64,000 nt of DNA from Streptomyces sp. CB01580 (lineage in GTDB: Bacteria; Actinomycetota; Actinomycetes; Streptomycetales; Streptomycetaceae): contig NZ_LIXJ01000004.1 in assembly GCF_001905795.1 (NCBI RefSeq), positions 248,001 to 312,000 on the forward strand. The letters are read 5' to 3'. Below are positions 50,669-59,328 of the stretch, piece after piece. Made by a program: the position numbers and the translations under genes. A model generated the notes under the pieces. That model saw only the letters and a program-made list of their open reading frames with translations. It did not search any database and was not told where the DNA came from. Position 1 is the first letter of the stretch, and the number at the start of each line of letters is the position of its first letter.

Positions 50669-52471
50669 ATGTCCGAGAGCCCCGTTTCCCCGACCGCCGA
50701 CCGCCCCGTTCCGGCACCGGTGCACCGCTTCCCGACGATCCGCACCCCGCGCGGCCCCGTGCCCGCCGACGCGCCCCACTGGAACCGGCAGCGTTCCAGC
50801 TCCATGCCCTCCCACCGCTACCGCTCGGCGTTCGACCGCGTCGCGGTGCCGCTGACCGACCGCGCCTGGCCGCAGGCCCGCGTCGAACAGGCCCCGCTCT
50901 GGGTGCCCGTGGATCTGCGGGACGGCAACCAGGCGCTGGCCGAACCGATGGACACCCCGCGCAAGCGCCGCATGTTCGACCTGCTCGTCGCCATGGGCTA
51001 CAAGGAGATCGAGATCGGCTACCCGTCCGCGAGCCGCACGGACTTCGACTTCGTACGGCACCTGGTCGACACCGACGCCGTGCCGGACGACGTCACCGTC
51101 GTCGTCTTCACCCCGGCCAAGCCGGATCTGATCGACCGGACCTTCGAGTCCGTCGAGGGGCTGGACCGTGCGGTCGTCCACCTGTACACGCCGACCGCGC
51201 CGGTCTGGCGGGATGTCGTGCTCGGCCGCGACCGCGCCGAGGTACGCGCCCTGGTGACGGACGCGGCGACCCGGATGGACCGGCTGGCGCGGGCCCTGAC
51301 CAGGACGGACATCCGCTTCGAGTTCTCCCCCGAGGTCTTCATCCTCACCGAGCCGGACTTCGTCCTGGAGCTGTGCAACGGCCTCACCGAGCTGTGGGAC
51401 GCCTCCCCGGACCGGCCGGTCATCCACAACCTGCCCGCCACGGTGGAGATCGCCACGCCGAACGTGTACGCCGACCAGATCGAGTACATGCACCGCCACC
51501 TGGCCCGGCGGGACGCGGTGATCCTCTCCGTCCACCCCCACAACGACCGTGGCACCGGCACCGCCTGCGCCGAACTCGCCGTCCTGGCGGGCGCGCAGCG
51601 CGTGGAGGGCTGCCTGTTCGGCAACGGGGAACGCACCGGCAACGTCGACCTGGTCAACCTGGCCCTCAACCTGCACGCCCAGGGTGTGGACCCGATGATC
51701 GACTTCTCCGACATCGACGAGATCCGCCACACGGTCGAACACTGCAACCGGCTGCCGGTACCGCCCCGCCACCCCTACGCCGGCGAGCTCGTCCACACCG
51801 CGTTCTCCGGCACCCACCAGGACGCCATCAGCAAGGGGTTCGCCCATCGCGCACGTGGCGACGAGGAGCGGTGGGAGGTGCCGTACCTGCCGATCGACCC
51901 GGCGGACCTGGGGCGTACGTACGAGGCGGTCATCCGCGTCAACAGCCAGTCGGGGAAGGGCGGCATCGCCCATTTGCTGCGGAGCAACCACGGCGTGGAC
52001 CTGCCGCCCCGGATGCGTGCCGACTTCTCCCGCACGGTGCAGGCCGCGACCGACGACAGCGGCCTGGAGGCCACGCCGAAGGACCTGTGGGAGCTGTTCG
52101 AGGCGACGTACCTGGTCCCCGGACGGGACGGGGACGTGGTCCTGACGTCCTGGTCCACGGACCGGAACCCGGCCGGTGAGCACCGGTTCGTCTGCACACT
52201 GCGGGTGGGCGAGCGGGAGGGCGACTACGAGGGCACGGGCAACGGCCCGGTCTCGGCGTTCACCCACGCCCTGGCGGCGGCCGGGATCGAGGTGGACGTC
52301 CTCGACTTCACCGAACACGCGACGACGTCGGGGCAGGGCAGTCCCGCGGTGGCGTACGCGGAGTGCCGGGTGGGCGCCGACGGGAAGCGGTGCTGGGGCG
52401 CGGGCCGGGACACGTCCGTCCTCACGGCATCGATCCTGGCGGTGCTGTCGGCGGTGAACCGGGCGGGGTAG
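50669..52471 (+). CDS. leuA: 2-isopropylmalate synthase
   Basis: 600 aa from ATG 50669 (an in-frame ATG at 50648 is possible). Actinobacterial LeuA2 type: [98 protein letters not shown], and a C-terminal leucine-binding regulatory domain ([16 protein letters not shown]). First committed step of leucine synthesis. Controlled by the attenuator upstream and feedback. Confidence 0.96.
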   Translation: MSESPVSPTADRPVPAPVHRFPTIRTPRGPVPADAPHWNRQRSSSMPSHRYRSAFDRVAVPLTDRAWPQARVEQAPLWVPVDLRDGNQALAEPMDTPRKRRMFDLLVAMGYKEIEIGYPSASRTDFDFVRHLVDTDAVPDDVTVVVFTPAKPDLIDRTFESVEGLDRAVVHLYTPTAPVWRDVVLGRDRAEVRALVTDAATRMDRLARALTRTDIRFEFSPEVFILTEPDFVLELCNGLTELWDASPDRPVIHNLPATVEIATPNVYADQIEYMHRHLARRDAVILSVHPHNDRGTGTACAELAVLAGAQRVEGCLFGNGERTGNVDLVNLALNLHAQGVDPMIDFSDIDEIRHTVEHCNRLPVPPRHPYAGELVHTAFSGTHQDAISKGFAHRARGDEERWEVPYLPIDPADLGRTYEAVIRVNSQSGKGGIAHLLRSNHGVDLPPRMRADFSRTVQAATDDSGLEATPKDLWELFEATYLVPGRDGDVVLTSWSTDRNPAGEHRFVCTLRVGEREGDYEGTGNGPVSAFTHALAAAGIEVDVLDFTEHATTSGQGSPAVAYAECRVGADGKRCWGAGRDTSVLTASILAVLSAVNRAG

Positions 52472-52695
52472 CGCGGCACGGCACGGGCGGCCGGGCGCCG
52501 CCCGTCCGCCCGTGCGCGGGGACGGCGTGCAGGCCCGTACCGGCCCGCCCGCACGCGGGTCCGTACGGGGCGTGTCGACGCGGGAGGCACGGGGGCGGGC
52601 GGGCGGGCCCGGTGGTGCGGGTCGTCCCCGTACCGCCGCCGCGCCCGTTCGGTGAGCGGGCGCTGTCGGTGAACGGGTGCGGTCCGCCGTCCGTG

Positions 52696-53670
52696 TCAGC
52701 CGAACGCCGACGGCGGTGGCGCCGGGGAGGGTCTGGCGTCCGCGTCGGTCACCGCCGCCGCGCCGCCGGTGAAGTCGGTGAGCGCCCGCCCGTGTTCGAC
52801 GCGTCCGGGGTGAGGATCGGTCGCGACTCGGCGGGTCAGTTCCGCGAGTCCCGGCGGCAGGTCCGAGGCGAGCAGCACGGCGTTGCCGAAGCGACGGCCG
52901 CGCCAGACGGCCGGGTCGGCGGCGAGCGCCAGTTCGGGGAAGACGGCGGCCGCGGTGGCGATCTGGCCGCGCAGATGGGCCAGTGGCGGGCCGTCCGCGA
53001 GGTTGGCCACGTAACTCCCGCCGGGCTTCAGGACCCGTCGCACCTCGGCGAGGAATTCCGTACTGGTGAGGTGCGCCGGGGTGCGGGCGCCGCTGAAGAC
53101 GTCCGCGATGACCAGATCCGCCCAGCCGTCGTGGACCTTCCCGAGCCCGGCGCGGGCATCGGCGGCACGGACCCGGATCCTGGCCTGCGGGTCCAACGGC
53201 AGCTCGCGGCGCACCAGTCGGACGAGCGCCTCGTCCGTCTCGACGATCTGCTGGGTGGAGCGCGGCCGGGTCGCGGCGATGTAGCGGGCCAGGGTGAAGG
53301 CGCCGCCGCCCAGGTGCACGACGTGCAGGGGCTGCCCGGGCGGTGCGACGAGGTCCGCGATGTGGCCGATCCTGCGCTGGTACTCGAAGGACAGGTACGT
53401 GGGATCGTCGAGGTCCACATGGGACTGAGGGGCACCGTCGAGGGTCAGCGTCCAGGCGCGGGGGCGCTCTCGGTCGGGCACCAGCTCGGCGAGGCCACCG
53501 TCCACCTGCTCTGCGACGGGCTCCGCGCCGCGTCCCCCGCGCCCGGATCCTCGCCCGGCCTCGTGCCCGGTACCGCTGTCGGCCCTGCGACCGGATCGTT
53601 TGCGGGCGGTCGCGCCCCCGCTCGACGCTCCTCGACGTGCCACTGCCGCTCGTGCCTGCTCACCGCTCAT
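52696..53670 (-). CDS. Spermidine-synthase-like SAM-fold protein
   Basis: 324 aa. About 70 disordered N-terminal residues, then SHVDLDDPTYLSFEYQRRIGHIADLVAPPGQPLHVVHLGGGAFTLARYIAATRPRSTQQIVETDEALVRLVRRELPL...DGWADLVIADVFSGARTPAHLTSTEFLAEVRRVLKPGGSYVANLAD, the SpeE/methyltransferase Rossmann fold with Asp in IVETD and IADVFS. It probably uses SAM or decarboxylated SAM; polyamine synthesis is not proven. 52472-52695 between it and leuA is G/C hairpin sequence only. Confidence 0.8.
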   Translation of the reverse strand: MSGEQARAAVARRGASSGGATARKRSGRRADSGTGHEAGRGSGRGGRGAEPVAEQVDGGLAELVPDRERPRAWTLTLDGAPQSHVDLDDPTYLSFEYQRRIGHIADLVAPPGQPLHVVHLGGGAFTLARYIAATRPRSTQQIVETDEALVRLVRRELPLDPQARIRVRAADARAGLGKVHDGWADLVIADVFSGARTPAHLTSTEFLAEVRRVLKPGGSYVANLADGPPLAHLRGQIATAAAVFPELALAADPAVWRGRRFGNAVLLASDLPPGLAELTRRVATDPHPGRVEHGRALTDFTGGAAAVTDADARPSPAPPPSAFG

Positions 53671-53783
53671 CGCTCCGGACCGGTGCGCGACCGGCCGTGC
53701 CGGGAAACCCCGGCCACCGGCCCATTATGGGCGACCTAGCCGGACGCCCCGTAGCGGCGGCTAGGGACGCGCGCGGGCGGCGG

Positions 53784-54248
53784 TCAGCAGCAGTTGTCGG
53801 CCGCCTCGATCAGCCGGGCCGCCTGGTCGAGGGCGGCCCGCAGCACGGCCGGGTCGGTGACAGGGGCGTCGTCCCCGGGCGGCAGCAGCCAGCCGCTGTC
53901 GCCGGTCGGCGGCTCGGCGGGGACGCTCAGCCCGCGGCCGTCGGTCCGCGTACAGGCGCTGCCCGGGACGTCCCACGCCTCGGCCGTGCCCGGCGGCACC
54001 AGGAAGCCGAGGGTGTCACAGGCTCCGTCGTGCAGGACCGGGCCCACGGCCTCCTGGTCGGCGCCCCGGCGCAGGATGTCCACGGCCTCCAGTCCCTGAC
54101 GGGCCGGAACGGTCACCAGATCGCAGGGTTCGGCGTCGTGCCCCTCCGTGGACGCGGCGGGTGGTGCGGCATCCGTCGTGTCCGTCACAGCCTTCGCGGC
54201 CGGGGTCGTCGCAGTCGTCCGCGAGCCGGTCTCCGTGTCGAGATGCAA
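53784..54248 (-). CDS. Conserved actinobacterial hypothetical protein
   Basis: About 154 aa from TTG 54248 (GGAGAGG upstream); ATG 54296 would add 16 residues covering the 22-bp repeats, which I judge less likely. CDLVTVPARQGLEAVDILRRGADQEAVGPVLHDGACDTLGFLVPPGTAEAWDVPGSACTRTDGRGLSVPAEPPTGDSGWLLPPGDD resembles a small Streptomyces family related to the N-terminal region of primase-polymerase proteins. Ends in DNCC. Function unknown; divergent from an HTH regulator. Confidence 0.6.
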   Translation of the reverse strand: MHLDTETGSRTTATTPAAKAVTDTTDAAPPAASTEGHDAEPCDLVTVPARQGLEAVDILRRGADQEAVGPVLHDGACDTLGFLVPPGTAEAWDVPGSACTRTDGRGLSVPAEPPTGDSGWLLPPGDDAPVTDPAVLRAALDQAARLIEAADNCC

Positions 54249-54268
54249 CAAGGGACCTCTCCTCTCAT

Positions 54269-54318
54269 CGCCGGATCTCATCACTGGGCGCATCACCGCC
54301 GGATCTCATCACCGGGCG
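54269..54318. repeat. 22-bp direct repeat, 28-bp period
   Basis: CGCCGGATCTCATCACTGGG CG at 54269-54290 and the same with one change at 54297-54318, in the divergent promoter of the hypothetical protein and the HTH regulator. Candidate operator pair. Confidence 0.6.
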
Positions 54319-54544
54319 AAGCCGGATTCCGTCTTCCGAAGGGTCCAACGCGCCGACCGCGTCAAGGGCTACGGCGCCGCGCCGCCGCAATGGGTGGCAG
54401 TTCATGGCAGATCGCGGGCGAGATGCCCCTTTTATCGGCAAACACTCCCTGTGTGACCGGTCACAGCCGGTACGTTCGTGCACCGCCGGGACACACCGGG
54501 GCACCGGAAGCAGGAACCCGGCTGCAGAAGAGAGGTCCTGGTCC

Positions 54545-55924
54545 ATGGTGTCGACAGGGGCAGTTCCCAACCTCGCCTTCCGACGGCTGCGCGGACAGCG
54601 CTCCGCCGGGGAGTTCGCCGCCGCGGTACGCAGATCCGCCCGCGAGATCGGCGAACGGGTCGCGTGCGACGCCCGGTACATCGGACGTGTGGAGTCCGGC
54701 GAGATCCGCTGCCCCAACTACGCGTACGAGCGGGTCTTCCTGCACATGTTCCCCGGGATGTCCCTGGTGGACCTGGGCTTCTCACCGCGCGAGACGGTAC
54801 GCGGCCGGGCCGCGCGGGCCACCACCGAAATCCCCCCACCCCTTGTGTTCCACAGCGAATCCCCTGTGCTCCACAGCGACACCGACGAGGAGAGCGACGT
54901 GCTGCGTCGCGTATTCATGACGAGCGGCACCACCGTGCTGGCAGCCGCACCCCTGGGTTCCGGTCCCGGCGGCACGCCCGCCGCCAGGGCCACCGCCCCC
55001 GACCGGCACCGGGTCGGCGAGGCCGAGGTCAGTGCCGTGGAGAGCGCGGTACGACGGATCCGGCTGCTCGACGACCGGCACGGCGGCGACGGACTGTACC
55101 GCGATGCGTCGCGGCCGTTGCGGACGGCCTACGCGCTGCTCGACTCGGGTACCGCCGCCAGGCGCTCCACCGCCGACCGACTCCACGCCGGGGCGGGCGA
55201 ACTGGCCATCTCGGTGGGCTGGCTGGCCCATGACTCCGGCCGGTTCGAGGACGCCCGCTCGCACTACGCGGAGGCGCTCGCCACGGCACGGGTGGCGGGT
55301 GACGCGGCGCTGGAGGCGCACGCGTTCTGCAACGCGTCGTTCCTGGCCAGGGACACGGGGCGGCCCCGCGAGTCCGTACGCGCCGCCGAGGCCGGGCAGC
55401 GGGCGGCGCGACCGCTGGGCTCGCCGCGGCTGCTGGCCCTGCTCGCGCTGCGGGAGGCGGGCGGGCGGGCCGGGTTCGGGGACCGGACGGGCTGCGAACG
55501 GGCGATCGGCCGGGCCCGCACCGCGTTCGACCGCGGACCGTGCGACGCCGATCCGGAGTGGATGACGTTCTTCCGGGAGGCGGAACTGGAGATGCTGGAG
55601 GCGCAGTGCTGGTCGGCGCTGGGCGACTGGCCGCGGGCGGCCCGCCACGCACGGCGGGCGATCCGGCTCCAGGACCCGCACTTCACCCGGAACCTGGCGC
55701 TGTACCGGGCCGAGCTGGCCTGGGACCTCGCCCGGGCCGGCCGGACCGAGGAGGCGGCGACGGCGGGCCACCGGGTGCTGGACCTGCTGGACGGCGTCCG
55801 GTCCTCCCGCATCCGGACGATGCTGGCGGGCACGACGCAGGTGCTCGCCCTGCGCCGGGACACGACGGACGAGGTACGGGGATATCTGGAGCGGTACGCG
55901 GCCGTGTCGGGGGTCTCCACGTAG
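54545..55924 (+). CDS. HTH-type regulator with TPR-like C-terminus
   Basis: 459 aa from ATG 54545 (AGAGAGG upstream). N-terminal XRE-like domain AFRRLRGQRSAGEFAAAVRRSAREIGERVACDARYIGRVESGEIRCPNYAYERVFLHMF, a Tat-like or linker segment (VLRRVFMTSGTTVLAAAPLGSG), then repeated helix pairs (AGELAISVGWLAHDSGRFEDARSHYAEALATARVAGD..., SALGDWPRAARHARRAIRLQ) typical of TPR/Spo0A-independent actinobacterial regulators. Such proteins sense peptides or act with the neighbouring hypothetical gene. Target unknown. Confidence 0.8.
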   Translation: MVSTGAVPNLAFRRLRGQRSAGEFAAAVRRSAREIGERVACDARYIGRVESGEIRCPNYAYERVFLHMFPGMSLVDLGFSPRETVRGRAARATTEIPPPLVFHSESPVLHSDTDEESDVLRRVFMTSGTTVLAAAPLGSGPGGTPAARATAPDRHRVGEAEVSAVESAVRRIRLLDDRHGGDGLYRDASRPLRTAYALLDSGTAARRSTADRLHAGAGELAISVGWLAHDSGRFEDARSHYAEALATARVAGDAALEAHAFCNASFLARDTGRPRESVRAAEAGQRAARPLGSPRLLALLALREAGGRAGFGDRTGCERAIGRARTAFDRGPCDADPEWMTFFREAELEMLEAQCWSALGDWPRAARHARRAIRLQDPHFTRNLALYRAELAWDLARAGRTEEAATAGHRVLDLLDGVRSSRIRTMLAGTTQVLALRRDTTDEVRGYLERYAAVSGVST

Positions 55925-56022
55925 GCGGCCCGAAGGGCTCGAAGCCCCCGGGGACCGAGGCAGGAGGACCGGGGGCCGGAGGACCGGGGAGCGGAGGACC
56001 GGGGGCGCCCGGTCCCGTCCGG

Positions 56023-56628
56023 CTACCGCCCCGAACGCTCCAAGTGACCCGTGTCGTTCCAGCGTTCCACCGCCGGTGCCCCGTACGCCCAGCCCAGTAC
56101 CGAGAGGGACGTCGGGTCGAGCCTGATGCGCGCCGCGAACGACACGTCCTCGCCGAGCCACCGCGCGCCCAGCGCCCGCAGGATGTGGCCGTGGGCGAAG
56201 ACCAGCACGTCGCGGTCGGCCGAGCGGGCCCATTCGACGATCCGGTCGGCGCGTGCGGACAGCTCGGCCAGGGTCTCCCCCTCGGGCACCCCGTCGCGCC
56301 AGATGAACCAGTCGGGCCGGATCGCCTTGATCTGCGCCGGGGTCATCCCCTCGTACGCCCCGTAGTCCCACTCCAGGAGCGCGTCCCACGGCTCGGCCCG
56401 GTCCGCGAAGCCCGCGATGTCGCAGGTCTCCCTGGCCCGCAGCAACGGGCTGGTGCGCACTTCGAGACCCGGCAGCTCCGCCCACGGTCCGCCGTGCAGC
56501 CGCTCGCCGAGCAGCTCGGCGTCGGCCCGGCCCGAGTCGAGCAGGGGGATGTCCGTCCGGCCGGTGTGGTTGCCCTTGACGGACCATTCCGTCCGTCCGT
56601 GCCGGGCGAGCAGGATACGCGGTGCCAT
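56023..56628 (-). CDS. Histidine phosphatase family (phosphoglycerate-mutase-like) protein
   Basis: 201 aa from ATG 56628 (GGGAGAGAG upstream). [24 protein letters not shown] with the phospho-His [52 protein letters not shown] small-molecule phosphatase, possibly for sugar phosphates. The longer upstream frame is not needed. Confidence 0.9.
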   Translation of the reverse strand: MAPRILLARHGRTEWSVKGNHTGRTDIPLLDSGRADAELLGERLHGGPWAELPGLEVRTSPLLRARETCDIAGFADRAEPWDALLEWDYGAYEGMTPAQIKAIRPDWFIWRDGVPEGETLAELSARADRIVEWARSADRDVLVFAHGHILRALGARWLGEDVSFAARIRLDPTSLSVLGWAYGAPAVERWNDTGHLERSGR

Positions 56629-56981
56629 GACGGCTCTCTCCCTGAACTGAACTGAGATCTGGGCCGATTCCCCGAGAAGGGATCCGAGGCCGGAGATCAA
56701 GGTGAAAACGAGTCGAAGAGGAGTCGGCATCGGCTCGACATCCACTCGACATGGGCCCGGCATCGACTCGACATTGGGTCGACGCGGATCTTCCGTTCCT
56801 CCATCATCGCGCACCGCTCCGGAAGGCAACCCACGGGGCGTAACAGGCGTCCCTCCCTGCGCAGAAGAATCCGCGCGCACGGGGGATCCGACGGGCACCC
56901 CGGGGGTGATCGCGGCCGACCCGCGCCTTACGGTTGAACGCCCGCCGTCGGCCGCTTGAACACATGATGGAGAGCAACCGG
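56629..56981. other. Divergent intergenic region with TCGACAT repeats
   Basis: 353 bp. GGCTCGACAT, ACTCGACATG and GACTCGACATT occur between about 56730 and 56775, followed by GGGTCGACG, a cluster of short direct repeats that could be operators. No gene seen. Confidence 0.4.
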
Positions 56982-57983
56982 ATGCAGCATGCCAGCACCG
57001 TGCCCGAGCCTCGCCCGCGGCCCCGTTGGTGGACCGAGCTGCCCCTGCTGGCCCTGGTGTACGCGGCCTACTCGGCGGGCCGGCTCCTGGCGCGCGGCGA
57101 CGTGTCCACGGCCGTCGATCACGGCCTGGCGATCCTGCGCCTGGAAAAGACGCTCCACATCAACGCCGAGCACCCGCTCAACCGGCTGTTCACCGCCCAT
57201 CCCGCCCTCGGCATACCCTCCGACTTCGCGTACGCCTCGCTGCACTACCTGGTTACCCCGGCCGTCCTGGTCTGGCTCTTCCGCCGCCGCGCGACCCTGT
57301 ACCGCAGGGCCCGCACCTGGCTGATGACGTCCACCGTCCTCGGTCTCTTCGGCTTCACGCTGATGCCGACCTGCCCGCCCCGGCTGCTGGACGCCGCGCA
57401 CGGCTTCGTCGACACGATGGCGCAGTACAGCTCGTACGGCTGGTGGGGCGCGGAGGCGAGCGCCCCGCGCGGTCTGGGCGGGATGACGAACCAGTACGCG
57501 GCGATGCCCAGCCTGCACGTCGGCTGGTCGCTCTGGTGCGGGATCGTGCTGTGGCGTCACGCCCGCCACCCGCTCGTCCGGGCCGCCGCCGTCGCATACC
57601 CCCTGGTCACCACGCTCGTGGTGATGGGCACGGCCAACCACTACTTCCTCGACGCGGTGGCGGGCGCCGCCGTGATGGGCGTCGGAGCCCTGCTGACCAC
57701 CCCGGTGATGCGCGTCACCGACCTGATCGGGGCCCGGCTCTCCACCCGCTTCCCGCGGCTCGCGCCGACCGAGAAGTCCGCCGAGTCCGCGATTGTCAGT
57801 GCCGGATGCGAGACTTCGGCGGGTGAGCGAATCCCTGGCCAGCGGACCACCTCCGCAGACTCCCCCCATGCCGGAACGGCGGGCGCCGCGGGCGCCCCGG
57901 CCCGTCCCGTCCCCCGGGCCGAAGCCGCCGCACGAGCGGGAGCCGGAGCGGCGGGGGACGACGCTTCGACAGCGGCTCGCTGA
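56982..57983 (+). CDS. PAP2-family phosphatase (membrane)
   Basis: 333 aa from ATG 56982, chosen for GGAGAG seven bases before it. Membrane helices with the InsP3-synthase/PAP2_3 pattern: [107 protein letters not shown] (PSLH and H-x3-D catalytic motifs). Probably acts on lipid phosphates. The last ~53 residues overlap the start of the next gene by 161 bases and are low complexity. Confidence 0.85.
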   Translation: MQHASTVPEPRPRPRWWTELPLLALVYAAYSAGRLLARGDVSTAVDHGLAILRLEKTLHINAEHPLNRLFTAHPALGIPSDFAYASLHYLVTPAVLVWLFRRRATLYRRARTWLMTSTVLGLFGFTLMPTCPPRLLDAAHGFVDTMAQYSSYGWWGAEASAPRGLGGMTNQYAAMPSLHVGWSLWCGIVLWRHARHPLVRAAAVAYPLVTTLVVMGTANHYFLDAVAGAAVMGVGALLTTPVMRVTDLIGARLSTRFPRLAPTEKSAESAIVSAGCETSAGERIPGQRTTSADSPHAGTAGAAGAPARPVPRAEAAARAGAGAAGDDASTAAR

Positions 57984-59328
57984 GCTGCGCGGGCCGGATG
58001 TCGCGCCGCGTCCGCTGGACGCCCGCGCGCTGGCCGCCCTCGCCGCCAACCCCGGCTGCCGACGCCGCGCCCTGCTGGACGGCGCCGGGGTGGACAAGGC
58101 GGCGCTGGCCGAGGCGCTCGGCTCACCGGCGCCCTTCGGGCAGTCGCAGTTCGCTCTCGTCCGGGGCAATTCCTTCGAGGCCAAGGTCAAGGCCGACGGC
58201 GGTACGGAGCTGATGCGGCTGCTGTACGAGCACCTCGGCGGCGGCGGTCCGCCGCCCGACGAGGTGCTGGTGCCCGATCTGGCCGCCGCCGGTCCCGAAG
58301 GACGCTCCGCGCGGACGGCGCTCGCGCTGCGGGAGGCGACCGGGGCCGGTTGCTGGGCCCTGCTGGACCACCCGATGCTGACCCTGGACGTGGCCGGCTC
58401 CCCGGTCCATCTGGAGCCGGACGCGGTGGTGGTGCACCCCGACGGCACGTGGACGGTCATCGAGATCAAGTCCTTCCCCATGGTCGACGGCTCCGCCGAC
58501 GCGGCGAAGGTCGGGGCGGCGGCCCGGCAGTCCGCCGTCTACGTGCTGGCGCTGGAGCGGCTCGCGGAGCTGACCGAGGGCGCCGAGGCCGGTCACCGGG
58601 TGCTGCTGGTCTGCCCGAAGGACTTCTCCAACCTGCCCACCGCGTCGGTCGTCGACGTGCGCAAGCAGCGCGCGGTCACGCGGCGCCAGCTGACCAGGCT
58701 GACCCGGATCGAGGACATCGCGGCGGCACTGCCGGAGGGCACGACCTTCGATCCGGCGTGCTCGGCACGGGAGTTGGACGCGGCGGTCGAATCGGTCGGC
58801 GCGGCATACGCTCCGGAGTGCCTGTCCACGTGCGAACTGGCCTTCCACTGCCGGGCGAAGGCCCGTACGGCGGGTGCGGTGGAGGCGCTGGGGCGCAGCG
58901 TGCGCGGGGAACTCGGCGGGCTGACCACGGTCGGCGCGGTGCTGGCCGCCGCCGCGGGCAAGGAGGGCGATCCGGCGGATCCGACGGTCGCGGCCCTGCG
59001 GCGTGCGGCGGCGCTGCGCGCGGAGGCGCTGGAGTGCGTCGGCGCGTTCCCGACGGGCGGCACTGGTGCGCCGGGGAACGGCGCGGCGACACGGAACGGC
59101 GGCGCGGGCGTGCCGGGGAGCGGCGCGGGCGTGCCGGGGAGCGGCGCGGGCGTGCCGGGGAGCGGCGCGGGCGTGCCGGGGAGCGGCGCGGGCGTGCCGG
59201 GGAGCGGCGCGGGCGTGCCGGGGAGCGGCGCGGGCGTGCCGGGGAGCGGCGCGGGCGTGCCGGGGAGCGGCACCGGCGTACCGGCGGCGGGCGGGACGGT
59301 CCCGGGGAGCGGTGCGGCATGTCGCTGA
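57823..59328 (+). CDS. RecB/Cas4-like PD-(D/E)XK nuclease with Fe-S cysteines (split Dna2-like module, gene 1)
   Basis: 501 aa from GTG 57823 (ATG 57868 also possible). Nuclease core: LEPDAVVVHPDGTWTVIEIKSFPMVDG with Asp near 198, Glu214 and Lys216; AAARQSAVYVLALERLAE is the QxxxY motif. Cys313 and C333-x3-C337-x5-C343 (ECLSTCELAFHC) look like the Fe-S staple of Cas4/AddB/Dna2. The tail (about residues 427-490) is eight exact GAGVPGS heptapeptides. It overlaps the next gene by 10 bases. TM0106-like RecB nucleases are the nearest family I know. Confidence 0.75.
   Translation: MSESLASGPPPQTPPMPERRAPRAPRPVPSPGPKPPHEREPERRGTTLRQRLAELRGPDVAPRPLDARALAALAANPGCRRRALLDGAGVDKAALAEALGSPAPFGQSQFALVRGNSFEAKVKADGGTELMRLLYEHLGGGGPPPDEVLVPDLAAAGPEGRSARTALALREATGAGCWALLDHPMLTLDVAGSPVHLEPDAVVVHPDGTWTVIEIKSFPMVDGSADAAKVGAAARQSAVYVLALERLAELTEGAEAGHRVLLVCPKDFSNLPTASVVDVRKQRAVTRRQLTRLTRIEDIAAALPEGTTFDPACSARELDAAVESVGAAYAPECLSTCELAFHCRAKARTAGAVEALGRSVRGELGGLTTVGAVLAAAAGKEGDPADPTVAALRRAAALRAEALECVGAFPTGGTGAPGNGAATRNGGAGVPGSGAGVPGSGAGVPGSGAGVPGSGAGVPGSGAGVPGSGAGVPGSGAGVPGSGTGVPAAGGTVPGSGAACR
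59101..59268. repeat. Eight exact 21-bp tandem repeats (elastin-like)
   Basis: Unit GGCGCGGGCGTGCCGGGGAG + C, eight consecutive copies, encoding GAGVPGS repeats at the C-terminus of the nuclease. Confidence 0.95.

Noticed and set aside
53784..54296. ATG 54296 as start of the hypothetical protein
   Set aside because: Would place the 22-bp repeat and promoter sequence in the coding region; TTG 54248 has a good SD, so it is preferred but not certain.
59101..59268. Eight 21-bp repeats as a CRISPR array
   Set aside because: Units are contiguous without spacers and in frame in a coding tail.
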